From Prevotella vespertina (lineage in GTDB: Bacteria; Bacteroidota; Bacteroidia; Bacteroidales; Bacteroidaceae), in assembly GCF_009728485.1 (NCBI RefSeq), contig NZ_VVIQ01000003.1, positions 248,001 to 312,000 on the forward strand: 64,000 nucleotides of DNA. Reading direction: 5' to 3'. The notes beneath the pieces were generated by a model. It was not told the DNA's origin and did no database searches. It saw only the letters and a program-made list of their open reading frames with translations. Positions 44,060-54,216 of this stretch are shown in pieces; positions within the stretch are counted from its first letter, which is position 1; each line of letters begins with the position of its first letter. The position numbers and the translations under genes are program-made.

Positions 44060-44131
44060 GCCTCACCCCCACCCCCTCTCCGCAAGAAGAAAAGCCTCTC
44101 CCCCGACCCCTCTCCGAATGGAGAAGGGAGT
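44060..44131. repeat. Two REP-like A1 elements in tandem
   Basis: GCCTCACCCCCACCCCCTCTCC followed by GCCTCTCCCCCGACCCCTCTCC and a short palindrome around GAATGGAGAAGGG. Lies downstream of the HAD gene (minus strand). Confidence 0.7.
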
Positions 44132-44186
44132 AAAAAGTACTGTTTGCTAGTGATTTACAGTAATGGAGATAAAGGGAGGGAAAGGC

Positions 44187-45014
44187 TTAATAATGGGGGA
44201 AATGAGATAAAAGAAGTTCCCATTTGTCGGCGAACTCACGGATAGTTGGGAAGAGGAGGTTGGCTTCTTCATCAAGAAGAGCTGTATCGGGCAATGGTCC
44301 ACTATTGATTGCTACGGTGAAACAACCAGCTGCTACACCAGCACGAACGCCCAAAGGGGCATTCTCAACAACGATTCCCTCGGATGGAGAATAGTTGCCC
44401 GCCTTCTTCAAGCCCATAAGATAAGGATCAGGATTAGGCTTACCACGCTTCACATCAAAGGCTGTAGTTACCTGATCCCGAGTGATAAAGTCGGCAAAAT
44501 CATGCGTCACACGCTCTATCAATGGTCGCTGTGCACTACCTGTTACAATACCAATCTTCAGTCCACTGCGCTTTATCTTCTGCATGAGATCGAGCACACC
44601 ATCGAAGATCTTAGCTTCTGGCATCTCATGAAAATAGTGTGCTTTCACATCATACATCCGTTGCGCCTCTTCCTCACTCAGTTCCTTTCCGAGTTGTTCG
44701 CGAGCATATTTACGAATGGTATCAACCCCTCTAGCACCTTCAGTTGCATACGAATCCTCCAGCGTAAAGTGTATTCCAAACTCCTTCATAGCACGCTGCC
44801 AAGCAACACCATGATTCGGCATTGAGTCATAAAGTACCCCATCCATGTCGAAGAGGACGACTTTGAAGCCCGTCCAAGCTTCTCCAAAAGAAGGGATGTT
44901 AGGGGGATTGAAGCCTCCCCAAACCCCTCCAAAGGAGGGGATGTCTTGCTGAGGTTGGGATGATATAGTTGTTTTCTTCACCTTATTATATATTATTATC
45001 CTCAAGTACCACAC
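44187..45014 (-). CDS. HAD-superfamily hydrolase (beta-phosphoglucomutase-like) with repeat-derived N-terminus
   Basis: 275 aa. The HAD core begins FKVVLFDMDGVLYDS (nucleophile D56, acid D58). It continues with a helical cap, motif II VTGSAQ, a conserved Lys (KRGKPNPDPYL) and ENAPLGVRAGVAAGC. Subfamily IA phosphatase or phosphomutase; the substrate is not predictable. The first 50 residues are not HAD: they come from two 38-bp REP-A2 copies translated as DIPSFGGVWGGF and NIPSFGEAWTGF. No start codon is seen between the repeats and the core, so translation must begin upstream (ATG 45014 or GTG 44981). Confidence 0.85.
   Translation of the reverse strand: MWYLRIIIYNKVKKTTISSQPQQDIPSFGGVWGGFNPPNIPSFGEAWTGFKVVLFDMDGVLYDSMPNHGVAWQRAMKEFGIHFTLEDSYATEGARGVDTIRKYAREQLGKELSEEEAQRMYDVKAHYFHEMPEAKIFDGVLDLMQKIKRSGLKIGIVTGSAQRPLIERVTHDFADFITRDQVTTAFDVKRGKPNPDPYLMGLKKAGNYSPSEGIVVENAPLGVRAGVAAGCFTVAINSGPLPDTALLDEEANLLFPTIREFADKWELLLSHFPHY
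44863..44945. repeat. Two REP-like A2 repeats inside the HAD coding region
   Basis: 38-nt copies at 44863-44900 and 44908-44945, 45 bp apart start to start, in frame with each other and with the HAD domain. The distal copy is closest to the free copy at 45125-45158. Confidence 0.8.
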
Positions 45015-45124
45015 CTTAGTGCAGGACTTGAGGATACATTAGAATCTTATTAAAGAATACTCTCTAAACACCTAACTAACTAACTTCTGTTAGCTACTCT
45101 TCCCCATTCGTGAAGGTTTGTTAG

Positions 45125-45158
45125 GACATCCCCTCCTTTGGAGGGGCTTGGGGAGGCT
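45125..45158. repeat. REP-like repeat, subtype A2
   Basis: GACATCCCCTCC with GGAGGGGCTTGGGGAGGC, directly next to the pgi stop codon. It may contribute to transcription ending. Confidence 0.7.
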
Positions 45159-45159
45159 C

Positions 45160-46515
45160 TTATTCCTTAGTCAATCTTTCTTGAATAGCCTTGCTCTCTG
45201 CCTCGTAACCAGGCTTATTGAGAAGAGCAAACATATTCTTCTTGTAAGCCTCAACACCTGGTTGGTTGAATGGATTAACCTCTTGGATAAGACCACTAAT
45301 ACCGCAAGCCTTCTCGAAGAAGTAGATGAGCTGACCAAGATAATACTCGTTCAATACTGGTACACTCACACGAATATTAGGCACGCCACCATCTACGTGA
45401 GCCAGACGAGTACCAAGTTCTGCCATCTTGTTAACCTCATCAACACGCTTACCCTCTAAGAAGTTCAAGCCGTCGAGATTCTCATCATCATGTGGGAAGA
45501 GCAACTTTGCGTTAGGCTGTTCGATAGAGATTACAGTCTCAAAGATAGAACGCTCGCCCTCTTGAATCCACTGTCCCATAGAGTGGAGATCGGTTGTAAA
45601 GTCGCAAGCAGCAGGGAAAATACCCTTGTGATCCTTACCTTCACTCTCACCATAGAGCTGTTTCCACCACTCAGCAAAGTAATGGAGCTTTGGTTGGAAG
45701 TTAGCAACTATCTCAATCTTCTTGCCTGCCTGTGAGTAAAGACCTTGACGAACAGCAGCGTAACGTGCTGCGATGTTGTTAGCAAAAGGTACGTCATTAG
45801 CCGTCTCCTTCTCCATTACCTGTGCACCTTCAACAAGTTTCTGAATATCGAAACCAGCTACTGCAATAGGCAACAAACCAACTGGTGTAAGAACTGAGAA
45901 TCGTCCACCAACATTATCAGGAATGATGAATGTCTTGTAACCTTCCTTTGTTGCAGCAGCACGAGCAGCACCCTTGTGCTCATCAGTGATAGCTACAATA
46001 ACATCTTTAGCAGTCTCCTTACCACGTTGCTCCTCACATTGCTTCTTCAAAAGACGGAATGCAAGAGCTGTCTCTGTGGTAGTACCAGACTTAGAAATAT
46101 TAATGACACCAAACTTCTTATCGCTTAAATAGGCGGTAAGTTCAGCGAGATAATCCTCACCAATATTGTTTCCTGCGAACAAGATTGTAGGGTTCTTCTT
46201 GTCATTCACAAGCCAAGCAAAACTATTACCTAAGGCTTCGATGACAGCACGAGCACCTAAATAAGAACCACCGATACCAGCAACAACAACCACTTCACAC
46301 TTCTCACGAAGAGTGTTGGCAACCGCTTGTATCTGACCAAGGAACTCGGTAGTTATACTTGATGGCAAGTGTAACCAACCTAGGAAATCGTTACCTGGAC
46401 AAGTGCTCTTCTCCAATGCTTCTTGGGCAGCAGCTACGTGAGGAGCATAGGCCTCTACCGCACCCAAATTCAAAAACTGAGCTGCTTTTGAAATGTCTAA
46501 CTTAATACTTTCCAT
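45160..46515 (-). CDS. pgi: Glucose-6-phosphate isomerase
   Basis: 451 aa, the length of the shorter bacterial form. Interconverts glucose-6-P and fructose-6-P. Seen: [34 protein letters not shown] (substrate phosphate loop), [19 protein letters not shown] and [21 protein letters not shown] late [13 protein letters not shown] is also typical. Lies 6 bp downstream of gpsA, so it is co-transcribed. Confidence 0.96.
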   Translation of the reverse strand: MESIKLDISKAAQFLNLGAVEAYAPHVAAAQEALEKSTCPGNDFLGWLHLPSSITTEFLGQIQAVANTLREKCEVVVVAGIGGSYLGARAVIEALGNSFAWLVNDKKNPTILFAGNNIGEDYLAELTAYLSDKKFGVINISKSGTTTETALAFRLLKKQCEEQRGKETAKDVIVAITDEHKGAARAAATKEGYKTFIIPDNVGGRFSVLTPVGLLPIAVAGFDIQKLVEGAQVMEKETANDVPFANNIAARYAAVRQGLYSQAGKKIEIVANFQPKLHYFAEWWKQLYGESEGKDHKGIFPAACDFTTDLHSMGQWIQEGERSIFETVISIEQPNAKLLFPHDDENLDGLNFLEGKRVDEVNKMAELGTRLAHVDGGVPNIRVSVPVLNEYYLGQLIYFFEKACGISGLIQEVNPFNQPGVEAYKKNMFALLNKPGYEAESKAIQERLTKE

Positions 46516-46521
46516 TTGTGT

Positions 46522-47517
46522 TTATCTAAATGAATCTGTTAATAATTTAATCTCTACTTGTGGACTTATACGTTCGTAAAGGATGTTATACACGGCATCT
46601 AGAATCGGCATATTTACATGTAGACGGCGGTTAATCTCCTTCATGCACTTCGTTCCGAAGTATCCTTCGGCTATCATCTCCATCTCTAATTGAGCCGACT
46701 TAACGCTATATCCCTTACCAATCATCGCACCAAAGGTGTGGTTACGAGAGAAGTTACTATATCCCGTTACCAACTGATCGCCAAGATAAACGCTATCGAT
46801 AATAGATCGTTGGATAGGGTTGATCGTCTTTAAGAAACGATCCATTTCTTGCATAGCGTTCGACATTAACACCGCTTGAAAGTTATCGCCATACTTCAGA
46901 CCAGCACAGATACCAGCTGAAATGGCATATACATTCTTCAAGACAGAAGCGTATTCTATACCAAGAACATCTGGTGATATCTTCGTCTTAACATAATTGG
47001 ATGCTAACACCTCTGTAAAGCTTCGAGCCTTCTCAAGGTCAGAACAACCGACGGTTAGGTATGTAAGACGTTCCATAGCAACCTCTTCTGCATGCGAAGG
47101 ACCACCTATCACAGCCAGATTATCATAAGGAACTTTGTATTCCTCATGGAAGTATTCCGAGCAAACAAGGTTCTCATCAGGCACAATACCCTTGATAGCT
47201 GTAACGATAAGTTTCGTATTGAGCTTTACTTTTAGCTTCTTCAACAAAGCCTTCAAGTAAGGAGATGGGGTCACAAAGACCAATGTGTCATACTCCTGAA
47301 CAATCTTATTAATATCAGACGAGAAAGTTATCTCATCCATATTGAACCTGACACTCGTTAGATAGGTAGGGTTATGTCCTCTCCGTTTAAACTCTTCTAT
47401 CTTATCATCACGGCGGAAGTACCAACCTATGTGATGCGTATGTTCCACAACAATCTTAGCGATAGCCGTTGCCCAGCTACCGCTACCAATGATTGCTATT
47501 TTACCTATGTTGAACAT
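46522..47517 (-). CDS. gpsA: NAD(P)H-dependent glycerol-3-phosphate dehydrogenase
   Basis: 331 aa. Makes sn-glycerol-3-phosphate for phospholipid synthesis. The Rossmann loop GSGSWATAIAKI is at the N-terminus; FVTPSPYLKALL, AIKGI, GPSHAEEVAMERLTYLTVG and YASVLKNVYAISAG (the catalytic Lys region) follow, then a Gly-rich TFGAMIGKGYSV. It sits between lysS (upstream) and pgi (downstream) in one transcriptional unit. Confidence 0.95.
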   Translation of the reverse strand: MFNIGKIAIIGSGSWATAIAKIVVEHTHHIGWYFRRDDKIEEFKRRGHNPTYLTSVRFNMDEITFSSDINKIVQEYDTLVFVTPSPYLKALLKKLKVKLNTKLIVTAIKGIVPDENLVCSEYFHEEYKVPYDNLAVIGGPSHAEEVAMERLTYLTVGCSDLEKARSFTEVLASNYVKTKISPDVLGIEYASVLKNVYAISAGICAGLKYGDNFQAVLMSNAMQEMDRFLKTINPIQRSIIDSVYLGDQLVTGYSNFSRNHTFGAMIGKGYSVKSAQLEMEMIAEGYFGTKCMKEINRRLHVNMPILDAVYNILYERISPQVEIKLLTDSFR

Positions 47518-47566
47518 TCTTCTTAGGTAGTTAAAGGAGGAAGAGGCAACTCTTCACTTCTTCCAA

Positions 47567-49300
47567 TTACTTTCCAGCCTCGTCAATCCACTTCTGGATC
47601 TCATCAACAGAAGGCTTCTCATATCCGAGTTTATACTTCTTATTGATCTCACCCAACTTCTGTTGTAAGCCTTGCGCCTTCTCTCCCTTGATATCAGCAA
47701 TTAGGTTGAAACCTGCCTTACGCAGCACATATACCCAATCTTCTGATACACCAAGAGCAGCCCAATCTTTGATTGAGTCTTGTGGAATCTTTGGTTCCGG
47801 CTTCATCTGAGGGAACAACATTACCTCCTGAATGTACTCCTTGCCAGTCATTAACATCACGAGTCTGTCAATGCCAATACCAATACCTGAGGTAGGAGGC
47901 ATACCATATTGCAATGCACGTAAGAAGTCTTGATCAATGATCATAGCCTCATCATCACCCTTATCAGCCAAGTGCATCTGATCCAAGAAACGCTCCTCTT
48001 GATCAATCGGATCGTTCAACTCGGAGTAAGCATTAGCCAACTCTTTACCATTGACCATTAACTCGAAACGTTCAGTCAAGCCTGGTTTTGAGCGGTGCAT
48101 CTTAGTAAGTGGAGACATCTCTACCGGATAGTCGGTGATAAAAGTAGGCTGAATATAAGTTCCCTCACAGAACTCTCCAAAGATTTCATCAATGAGTTTG
48201 CCCTTACCAAAGCTCTCATCTATAGTCTCCATCTTCAACTTGTTCAATGCAATATCACGTATCTCGTCCTCTGACTTACCCTCTAAATCAAAGCCAGTCT
48301 TCTCCTTTATAGCCTCAAGAATAGGTAGACGGCGGAACGGAGCCTTAAAGCTTATCACCTTATCACCCATCTTTACCTCTGGTTTCCCATTAACGGCAAC
48401 ACAGATCTTCTCGAGTAACTGCTCTGTAAAAGACATCATCCAGTTATAGTCCTTGTACTGAACATAAAGTTCCATACAGGTGAACTCTGGGTTATGGAAG
48501 CGATCCATACCCTCGTTACGGAAGTTCTTACCAATCTCGTAAACACCTTCAAAGCCACCAACAATGAGTCGTTTCAAATAAAGCTCAGTAGCGATACGCA
48601 TGTACATATCAATGTTGAGTGCATTGAAGTGGGTGATGAATGGGCGTGCACTAGCACCACCTGGAATACTCTGGAGGGTTGGTGTCTCCACTTCCGTGTA
48701 CCCCGCCTCATCAAAGAATTGGCGCATTGTACGCAAGACTGTGGCACGCTTCAAGAAAGTATCTTTAACTCCATCGTTGACAACAAGGTCAACATAACGC
48801 TGACGATAGCGTTGTTCTGGGTCTTCGAACTTATCATAAGCCTCGCCATCTTTGTACTTCACGATTGGAAGAGGCTTCAAACTCTTTGAAAGAAGAGTAA
48901 TCTCTTTTGCATGAATAGATATCTCTCCCATCTGAGTCTTGAACACATAGCCCTTAACACCGATGAAGTCTCCAATGTCAAGGAGCTTCTTGAAGACCTT
49001 ATTATACAACTCTTTATCTTCTCCCGGACATATATCATCACGGGTAATATATACTTGTATTCTTCCTTTACTATCCTGAATCTCAGCAAAAGAAGCCTTA
49101 CCCATAATGCGACGACCCATCATTCGTCCTGCAATCGTTACTTCTCTTTGCTCCTCCTCATTGAATTGCTCTTTTATATCAGTAGAGTAAGCGTTGGTTG
49201 GGAACTCTGCTGCTGGGTATGGATTAATGCCCATCTCACGCAATTCTTGCAGGCTTTGACGACGTCCAATCTCCTGCTCTGACAATTCTAAAATGTTCAT
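47567..49300 (-). CDS. lysS: Lysyl-tRNA synthetase, class II
   Basis: 577 aa. An N-terminal OB-fold ([20 protein letters not shown]) binds the anticodon. The class II core follows with motif 2 ([20 protein letters not shown]) and motif 3 ([14 protein letters not shown]). A C-terminal extension of about 65 residues (from [20 protein letters not shown]) goes beyond the usual 500-510 aa and looks like a helix-hairpin-type appendage. First gene of lysS-gpsA-pgi; a TAAATTTG-like minus-strand box lies near 49336. Confidence 0.95.
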   Translation of the reverse strand: MNILELSEQEIGRRQSLQELREMGINPYPAAEFPTNAYSTDIKEQFNEEEQREVTIAGRMMGRRIMGKASFAEIQDSKGRIQVYITRDDICPGEDKELYNKVFKKLLDIGDFIGVKGYVFKTQMGEISIHAKEITLLSKSLKPLPIVKYKDGEAYDKFEDPEQRYRQRYVDLVVNDGVKDTFLKRATVLRTMRQFFDEAGYTEVETPTLQSIPGGASARPFITHFNALNIDMYMRIATELYLKRLIVGGFEGVYEIGKNFRNEGMDRFHNPEFTCMELYVQYKDYNWMMSFTEQLLEKICVAVNGKPEVKMGDKVISFKAPFRRLPILEAIKEKTGFDLEGKSEDEIRDIALNKLKMETIDESFGKGKLIDEIFGEFCEGTYIQPTFITDYPVEMSPLTKMHRSKPGLTERFELMVNGKELANAYSELNDPIDQEERFLDQMHLADKGDDEAMIIDQDFLRALQYGMPPTSGIGIGIDRLVMLMTGKEYIQEVMLFPQMKPEPKIPQDSIKDWAALGVSEDWVYVLRKAGFNLIADIKGEKAQGLQQKLGEINKKYKLGYEKPSVDEIQKWIDEAGK

Positions 49301-49413
49301 CTTTATAATAAATCGAGTATATTCTTATAATGTGCAAATTTACTAAAATATTCGCAAACTATGGTGCTTTTTGCCTTTTTTATAATGGCATTGCATAGGA
49401 AAGAGAGGTTAAC

Positions 49414-49452
49414 TCTACCCCTCCCAGCCTCCTTCAAGGGGAGGAATACTTA
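49414..49452. repeat. REP-like A2-type repeat
   Basis: CTACCCCTCCCAGCCTCC with CAAGGGGAGG. Part of the 498-bp region 49301-49798, which otherwise holds the family B chain and the promoter of the menaquinone genes. Confidence 0.6.
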
Positions 49453-49469
49453 ACGAAAAACAGTTAGGA

Positions 49470-49569
49470 AAAGCTCCTTTCACTTTGAAGAGGGCATTCC
49501 TTCAACATGAAGAGAGGCTTTCTTTAATGCAAGGAAACGCCTTCGTTCAATGGAGGAAACGCCCTCTTC
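49470..49569. repeat. Chain of short palindromes, family B
   Basis: Units such as GGCATTCCTTCAACATGAAG and GGAAACGCCTTCG...GGAGGAAACGCC repeat about every 28 nt, similar to those at 12.2, 34.3 and 57.5 kb. Confidence 0.7.
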
Positions 49570-49768
49570 TATCCCACAATAGAATGATTAGGATAAAAGG
49601 TATATATCTTTAAGTTCATATATCCTTGTGCCTTTCCGTCTACAAATCACGTTACGTGCAGAATAAACTAGGGCTTCTAATCCTACTATCGTGCTGTATT
49701 AAAGAGCTACTCCATCCCTTCACACACAAAAACAAACCCTTTCGAAAAGGATTTCCAGTTGTTTTTAG

Positions 49769-49776
49769 TATCTTTG
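49769..49776 (+). promoter_or_regulatory. -7 box of the menaquinone operon
   Basis: TATCTTTG lies 22 bp before the first codon of the thioesterase gene. Confidence 0.6.
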
Positions 49777-49798
49777 CAATACATTAAGTAAGATCGAC

Positions 49799-50215
49799 AT
49801 GAACGTAGAAAAGATTTGGAATAAGATTAAAGATGCTGACGGATTGAGCCGTACTTTGGGCATGGAGTTTATCTCTACTCCCGAACAAGACACGTTAAAG
49901 GCTCGCATGGCAGTGGATGATCGAAATAAACAGCCCTTTGGTTTTCTTTCAGGAGGAGCCTCGTTAGCCCTAGCGGAGAACCTAGCAGGAGTCGGTTCAA
50001 TGGCTCTCTGCCCTGGAAAGATGGCTTTGGGAATCAATATAAGCGGTAACCACGTGAAGGCAATGCCGTATGGTGGAACTGTAACTGCCTATGGTAAGCT
50101 CGTTCATAAGGGTCACACACTGCACGTTTGGCACATAGATATCAAGAATGATGAGGGTGAGCTCATCTCTACTGTGCAAGTTACCAACTACGTTATAGCA
50201 CCGAAGAAAGATTAA
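49799..50215 (+). CDS. menI: Hotdog thioesterase, probable DHNA-CoA hydrolase
   Basis: 138 aa PaaI-type hotdog protein. FGFLSGGASLALAENLAGVG matches the catalytic region of the family, followed by GINISGNHVKAMPYGGTVTA. It is the first gene of the menaquinone operon and ends immediately before the isochorismate synthase ATG (TAAATG). Hydrolysis of 1,4-dihydroxy-2-naphthoyl-CoA is therefore the likely role. The symbol rests on context. Confidence 0.8.
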   Translation: MNVEKIWNKIKDADGLSRTLGMEFISTPEQDTLKARMAVDDRNKQPFGFLSGGASLALAENLAGVGSMALCPGKMALGINISGNHVKAMPYGGTVTAYGKLVHKGHTLHVWHIDIKNDEGELISTVQVTNYVIAPKKD

Positions 50216-51259
50216 ATGGACGCATTTTTTATCTATCGTGAGCCTTTCGAGGAAATCTGTCATTGCTATTCTCAACAAGAGGAACCCACTCGCTTTGGTT
50301 CACTAACAGAACTTGACGGGCATAAGGGGTTCGTGATTGCACCCTTCGCCAGCAATACGACTCATCCAATCTACTTACTTGATGGCAAAAGCGGACAATC
50401 ATCAGTCTTGCCCTTAGATGGTAGTAAGGGCTTTGAAGCCATTCCGAACGGGCAAGATGAGGCTTATCTGGAGACCTCGGAAATTGACCCTCGTATTCAA
50501 TACCACAATGACTTCACTTGTTTCCACGATGAATTGAATCGCAACTCATTCCGCAAACTGGTATTGGCACGCACCATCGTGGAGAAGAAAGACGAACAGA
50601 TGAATCCTAGAGACATCTTTCTCAAGGCGTGCGAATGGTATCCACGGTCGTACATTGCACTTTTCTACACTGCACAAACAGGTATGTGGCTCGTGGCAAG
50701 TCCTGAGATTCTGTTACGTGGAGACGCTACAAGCTATCAAACAATGGCTTTAGCTGGTACGATGAGATATGAGGGAGAGGAAATTAAATGGTCTGAAAAG
50801 AACCGAGAAGAGCAACAACTGGTTGCCGATTACATCCGAACTTGCTTACAGCCGTTCGCTAGCGACATCACGGAAAGCGAACCTTTCACTTCTCGTGCAG
50901 CCCATCTAGCTCATCTAAGAACCGATTTCTCTTTCCAACTCAAGGACACACAACGCCTCGGAAGTTTCCTAACTGCCTTTCACCCAACGCCTGCCGTGTG
51001 TGGTATTCCTAAGGAAGAGGCACACAAATTCATCCTTCGTCACGAGCATACTGACCGCCTTTATTATAGTGGCTTCAGTGGGCTGCTGGGGGACAATGGG
51101 CTTGCAAAACTCTATGTAACACTCCGTTGCATGCATATCACTCGATCGGCTTGTCAGCTCTATGCGGGTGGTGGATTGTTAAAAGAGAGTATAGAAGAGA
51201 ACGAATGGCAAGAGACAGAAGCAAAGCTCGCCACAATGCGACAGCTTATTCAGCAATAA
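50216..51259 (+). CDS. menF: Isochorismate synthase
   Basis: 347 aa chorismate-binding enzyme, shorter at the N-terminus than E. coli MenF (431 aa). Converts chorismate to isochorismate. Seen: FRKLVLARTIVEKK, WLVASPEILLRG, TMALAGTMRYEGEEIKWSEK, FHPTPAVCGIPKEEAHKFI and YYSGFSGLLGDNG. Starts directly after the menI stop, so translation is probably coupled. Confidence 0.9.
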   Translation: MDAFFIYREPFEEICHCYSQQEEPTRFGSLTELDGHKGFVIAPFASNTTHPIYLLDGKSGQSSVLPLDGSKGFEAIPNGQDEAYLETSEIDPRIQYHNDFTCFHDELNRNSFRKLVLARTIVEKKDEQMNPRDIFLKACEWYPRSYIALFYTAQTGMWLVASPEILLRGDATSYQTMALAGTMRYEGEEIKWSEKNREEQQLVADYIRTCLQPFASDITESEPFTSRAAHLAHLRTDFSFQLKDTQRLGSFLTAFHPTPAVCGIPKEEAHKFILRHEHTDRLYYSGFSGLLGDNGLAKLYVTLRCMHITRSACQLYAGGGLLKESIEENEWQETEAKLATMRQLIQQ

Positions 51260-51296
51260 AAGAAAATCAACTAACCTTCAATACAACTTATTGAAA

Positions 51297-52979
51297 ATGT
51301 ATAGTAACAAGGAGAACGTTAATATATTAACCGCCTTACTGGTAAAGTTTGGAATATCAAAGGCTGTTGTCTGCCCCGGTTCACGTAACTCTCCTATCGT
51401 GCATAACCTATGTACTTGCCCTGATATTGAGTGTTTTCCTGTAACGGATGAGCGGTCGGCTGGCTTCGTCGCATTAGGTATGTCATTAGCAGATAATGAG
51501 CCCATTGCACTTTGTGTAACCTCTGGTTCGGCACTATTAAACGTGGCTCCTGCAGTGGCAGAAGCCTTTTATCAGAAACGTCCGTTGGTGATTATCTCTG
51601 GAGATAGACCTGCACAATGGATCAATCAACAAGATGGTCAGACCTTACAACAGCATGGAGCTTTAGAACCGAACGTCCGTAAGAGTGTGACACTACCTGA
51701 ACCACACAACGAAGAGGAACGTTGGTATTGCAATAGATTGGTCAATGAGGCTCTCAACGCAGCCTTATCTCAAGGGTTCGGACCCGTACACATCAATGTT
51801 CCTATTAGTGAGCCTCTTTTCAAATATGACGTTCCCAACCTCCCTAACGAGCGCAAAATCACATTACATGAACCGGTCGCGAACAATGCTATTAGCTATG
51901 AGCTGGCTGCAGAACTACTGCAAAGTGAGCGTCCAATGATTGTTCTTGGACAGATGACTCCTGAGGTTGTTGGGGAGACAATGGAGGCTCTTGAGGTGTT
52001 GAAAAGCACTGCTGTGGTCATTCAGGAGAAATTGGCTGACGATAGTATTAGCCCTGCTCTCCCCATTGATGAGGCATTGATAAGGATAGGTAACGATGAG
52101 TCTTATCGTCCCGACCACCTTATATATATAGGAGGGACGTTAGTTAGCAAACGATTGAAGCAGTTTTTACGAAAGTGCCAACCACAGGTTTCTATCGTTG
52201 TAAACGAGAATGGAACTTGTTGTGATACCTTCATGCACCTAACGGACATCATTCAATGCTCGCAGGAAGAGATGATTGGTATCCTTGCTAACGAAGTGGA
52301 TGACATGAAAGAGAAACCTTTTGTGACGCAATGGAACAACGTTTTCAATGAAGCCTACGCCATTCGAGAGAAGATACAACCCCGTTTTTCACAATTACTA
52401 GCCGTTAAAACTTTCCACGAGACCATCCGAAAAGAAGGTATTGATGGTGAATTCTTCTACGGGAATAGCTCTGCTATACGATTGGGAAACATCTTCTCTG
52501 ATCAATACATCTATGTGAATCGTGGCGTGAATGGTATAGAAGGTTCGCTGTCAACGGCTGTTGGATATGCTATTGCACATCAGGAAGAAGAGGATGTGTA
52601 CTGTGTTATCGGTGACTTGAGCTTCTTCTACGATCAAAATGCACTTTGGAACCACTGTTTGTCACCTAATCTTGGGATCTTACTACTCAACAATGGAAGT
52701 GGAGGAATATTCCATCAATTACACGGATTAGGCTCTTCTCCATTCCGAGATGATATAATTGCAGCACATCATAATACTTCCGCTGAAGCCATCTGTCAAG
52801 CCCATGACATCGAATACATGGCTGCGCACAATGCAGAAGAGTTATCGGAACGCCTCAAGGACTTCTTCAATGCAGAGGAAGGACCTGTTCTCTTGGAGGT
52901 TTTCACTAACCCCGAAGAGGATGCACAAGCAATGGAAGACTATTACAAAGCCTTTTCCTATACAAGAGAAAACAACTAA
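51297..52979 (+). CDS. menD: SEPHCHC synthase MenD
   Basis: 560 aa thiamine-diphosphate enzyme joining 2-oxoglutarate and isochorismate. It has the Pyr domain with VVCPGSRNSPI, a SGDRPAQW segment, and the PP domain with GDLSFFYDQNALWN (ThDP/Mg site) and LNNGSGGIFHQL. ATG 51297 is preferred over the TTG two codons earlier. A later QTLQQHGALEPNV is also typical. Confidence 0.95.
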   Translation: MYSNKENVNILTALLVKFGISKAVVCPGSRNSPIVHNLCTCPDIECFPVTDERSAGFVALGMSLADNEPIALCVTSGSALLNVAPAVAEAFYQKRPLVIISGDRPAQWINQQDGQTLQQHGALEPNVRKSVTLPEPHNEEERWYCNRLVNEALNAALSQGFGPVHINVPISEPLFKYDVPNLPNERKITLHEPVANNAISYELAAELLQSERPMIVLGQMTPEVVGETMEALEVLKSTAVVIQEKLADDSISPALPIDEALIRIGNDESYRPDHLIYIGGTLVSKRLKQFLRKCQPQVSIVVNENGTCCDTFMHLTDIIQCSQEEMIGILANEVDDMKEKPFVTQWNNVFNEAYAIREKIQPRFSQLLAVKTFHETIRKEGIDGEFFYGNSSAIRLGNIFSDQYIYVNRGVNGIEGSLSTAVGYAIAHQEEEDVYCVIGDLSFFYDQNALWNHCLSPNLGILLLNNGSGGIFHQLHGLGSSPFRDDIIAAHHNTSAEAICQAHDIEYMAAHNAEELSERLKDFFNAEEGPVLLEVFTNPEEDAQAMEDYYKAFSYTRENN

Positions 52980-53021
52980 TTATCATTTAAAAATAAAACT
53001 ACAAAATAAAAGAAAAGCCTT

Positions 53022-53849
53022 ATGAGCAAAAGAGAATGGAAACCCATCGAGGGCTTCAAGTTTGAGGAAATACGCTTCGAAGAGTTTAATCATATCGCAA
53101 AAGTTACCATTAACCGACCTCGCTATCGCAATGCTTTCACGCCAAAGACGGTCTGGGAGATGTCACAAGCATTCAACTACTGTCGCGAAGCACTTGATAT
53201 TCGAGTGGTCATACTTACTGGTGAGGGTGATAAAGCATTCTGTTCTGGGGGCGACATGCACGTTAAAGGAAGGGGTGGATATGTAGGAGGTGATGGTGTT
53301 CCACGCCTTAATGTCCTTGATTTACAGATGCAGATTCGTCGTTTACCAAAGCCTGTTATCGCCATGGTAAATGGTTATGCCATTGGTGGCGGACATGTTC
53401 TTCAAGTGGTATGCGACCTGTCCATCGCTTCGGATAACGCCATCTTCGGACAGACAGGACCAAAGGTTGGATCCTTCGATGCCGGTTTCGGTGCTTCGTA
53501 TCTAGCCCGTATTGTGGGGCAGAAGAAGGCTAGAGAGATATGGTTCTTGTGCCGTCAATACTCTGCAATAGAGGCAGAACGCATGGGATTAGTCAATAAG
53601 GTCGTACCCTTCGAACAGCTAGAAGACGAGTGTGTAGACTGGGCTAACACTATGATGGAGCGTTCCCCGTTAGCCTTACGCATGATAAAAGCAGGTCTAA
53701 ATGCCGAGTTGGATGGTCAAGCAGGTATACAAGAACTAGCAGGAGATGCCACTATGCTCTATTACACACTGGATGAGGCTCAAGAAGGCGGAAAGGCTTT
53801 CTTAGAGAAGCGCAAGCCCGATTTCGATAAGTACCCACAATTCCCTTAA
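53022..53849 (+). CDS. menB: 1,4-dihydroxy-2-naphthoyl-CoA synthase
   Basis: 275 aa crotonase-fold ring-closing enzyme. Seen: ITINRP-like [39 protein letters not shown] (oxyanion loop), [20 protein letters not shown] and [18 protein letters not shown]. Lies 42 bp after menD. Confidence 0.96.
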   Translation: MSKREWKPIEGFKFEEIRFEEFNHIAKVTINRPRYRNAFTPKTVWEMSQAFNYCREALDIRVVILTGEGDKAFCSGGDMHVKGRGGYVGGDGVPRLNVLDLQMQIRRLPKPVIAMVNGYAIGGGHVLQVVCDLSIASDNAIFGQTGPKVGSFDAGFGASYLARIVGQKKAREIWFLCRQYSAIEAERMGLVNKVVPFEQLEDECVDWANTMMERSPLALRMIKAGLNAELDGQAGIQELAGDATMLYYTLDEAQEGGKAFLEKRKPDFDKYPQFP

Positions 53850-54216
53850 GACAGAGGAACCGTGGGGAATGGTGATGACAGAGTATAAGAAGAACGGAGA
53901 CTTTAGTAGCATAAGGTTAAAGAGACAATAGGAACAGGAAGAGACAAAGTAACATAAGAACAGAGGAGATCGTAACCTAAGCCTTGTTCTATAGTAACAT
54001 AAAATAAAAAGAGCCAATGGAAAGGAAGGAACTAATCGATATCAACGACTTGATATTACAGTTCATTAACTGTACAAAGAACATTCGACGGCAACTGGAA
54101 CCAGGCTTCCTTGAGAAAGTATATAAGGTTACTTTGTCTTAATACATCGTTACTAAGTCTCGTGTACCTATGTTACTCTGTCCTAGAGATCATTTTACTC
54201 TGTCTTAAAAATTACT
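53850..54216. repeat. Repeat-rich gap in the men cluster
   Basis: Degenerate copies of a GTTACTCTGTCTTA-like motif: on the plus strand from 54130 on (for example TTACTCTGTCCTA, TTTACTCTGTCTTA) and in the reverse orientation before 54000 (GACAAAGTAACATAAG, ACAGAGGA). The decayed GxxExxY gene lies between these oppositely oriented halves. Confidence 0.55.
54017..54142 (+). pseudogene. N-terminal remnant of a GxxExxY-family gene
   Basis: 41 codons: MERKELIDINDLILQFINCT and then QLEPGFLEKVYKVTLS. The PGFLEKVY segment is the GxxExxY signature of a family of about 120-130 aa, here cut directly after it. The sequence past the break is intergenic repeat. Such proteins often accompany polysaccharide or mobile genes, so this is a relic with no role in menaquinone synthesis. 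Confidence 0.7.
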
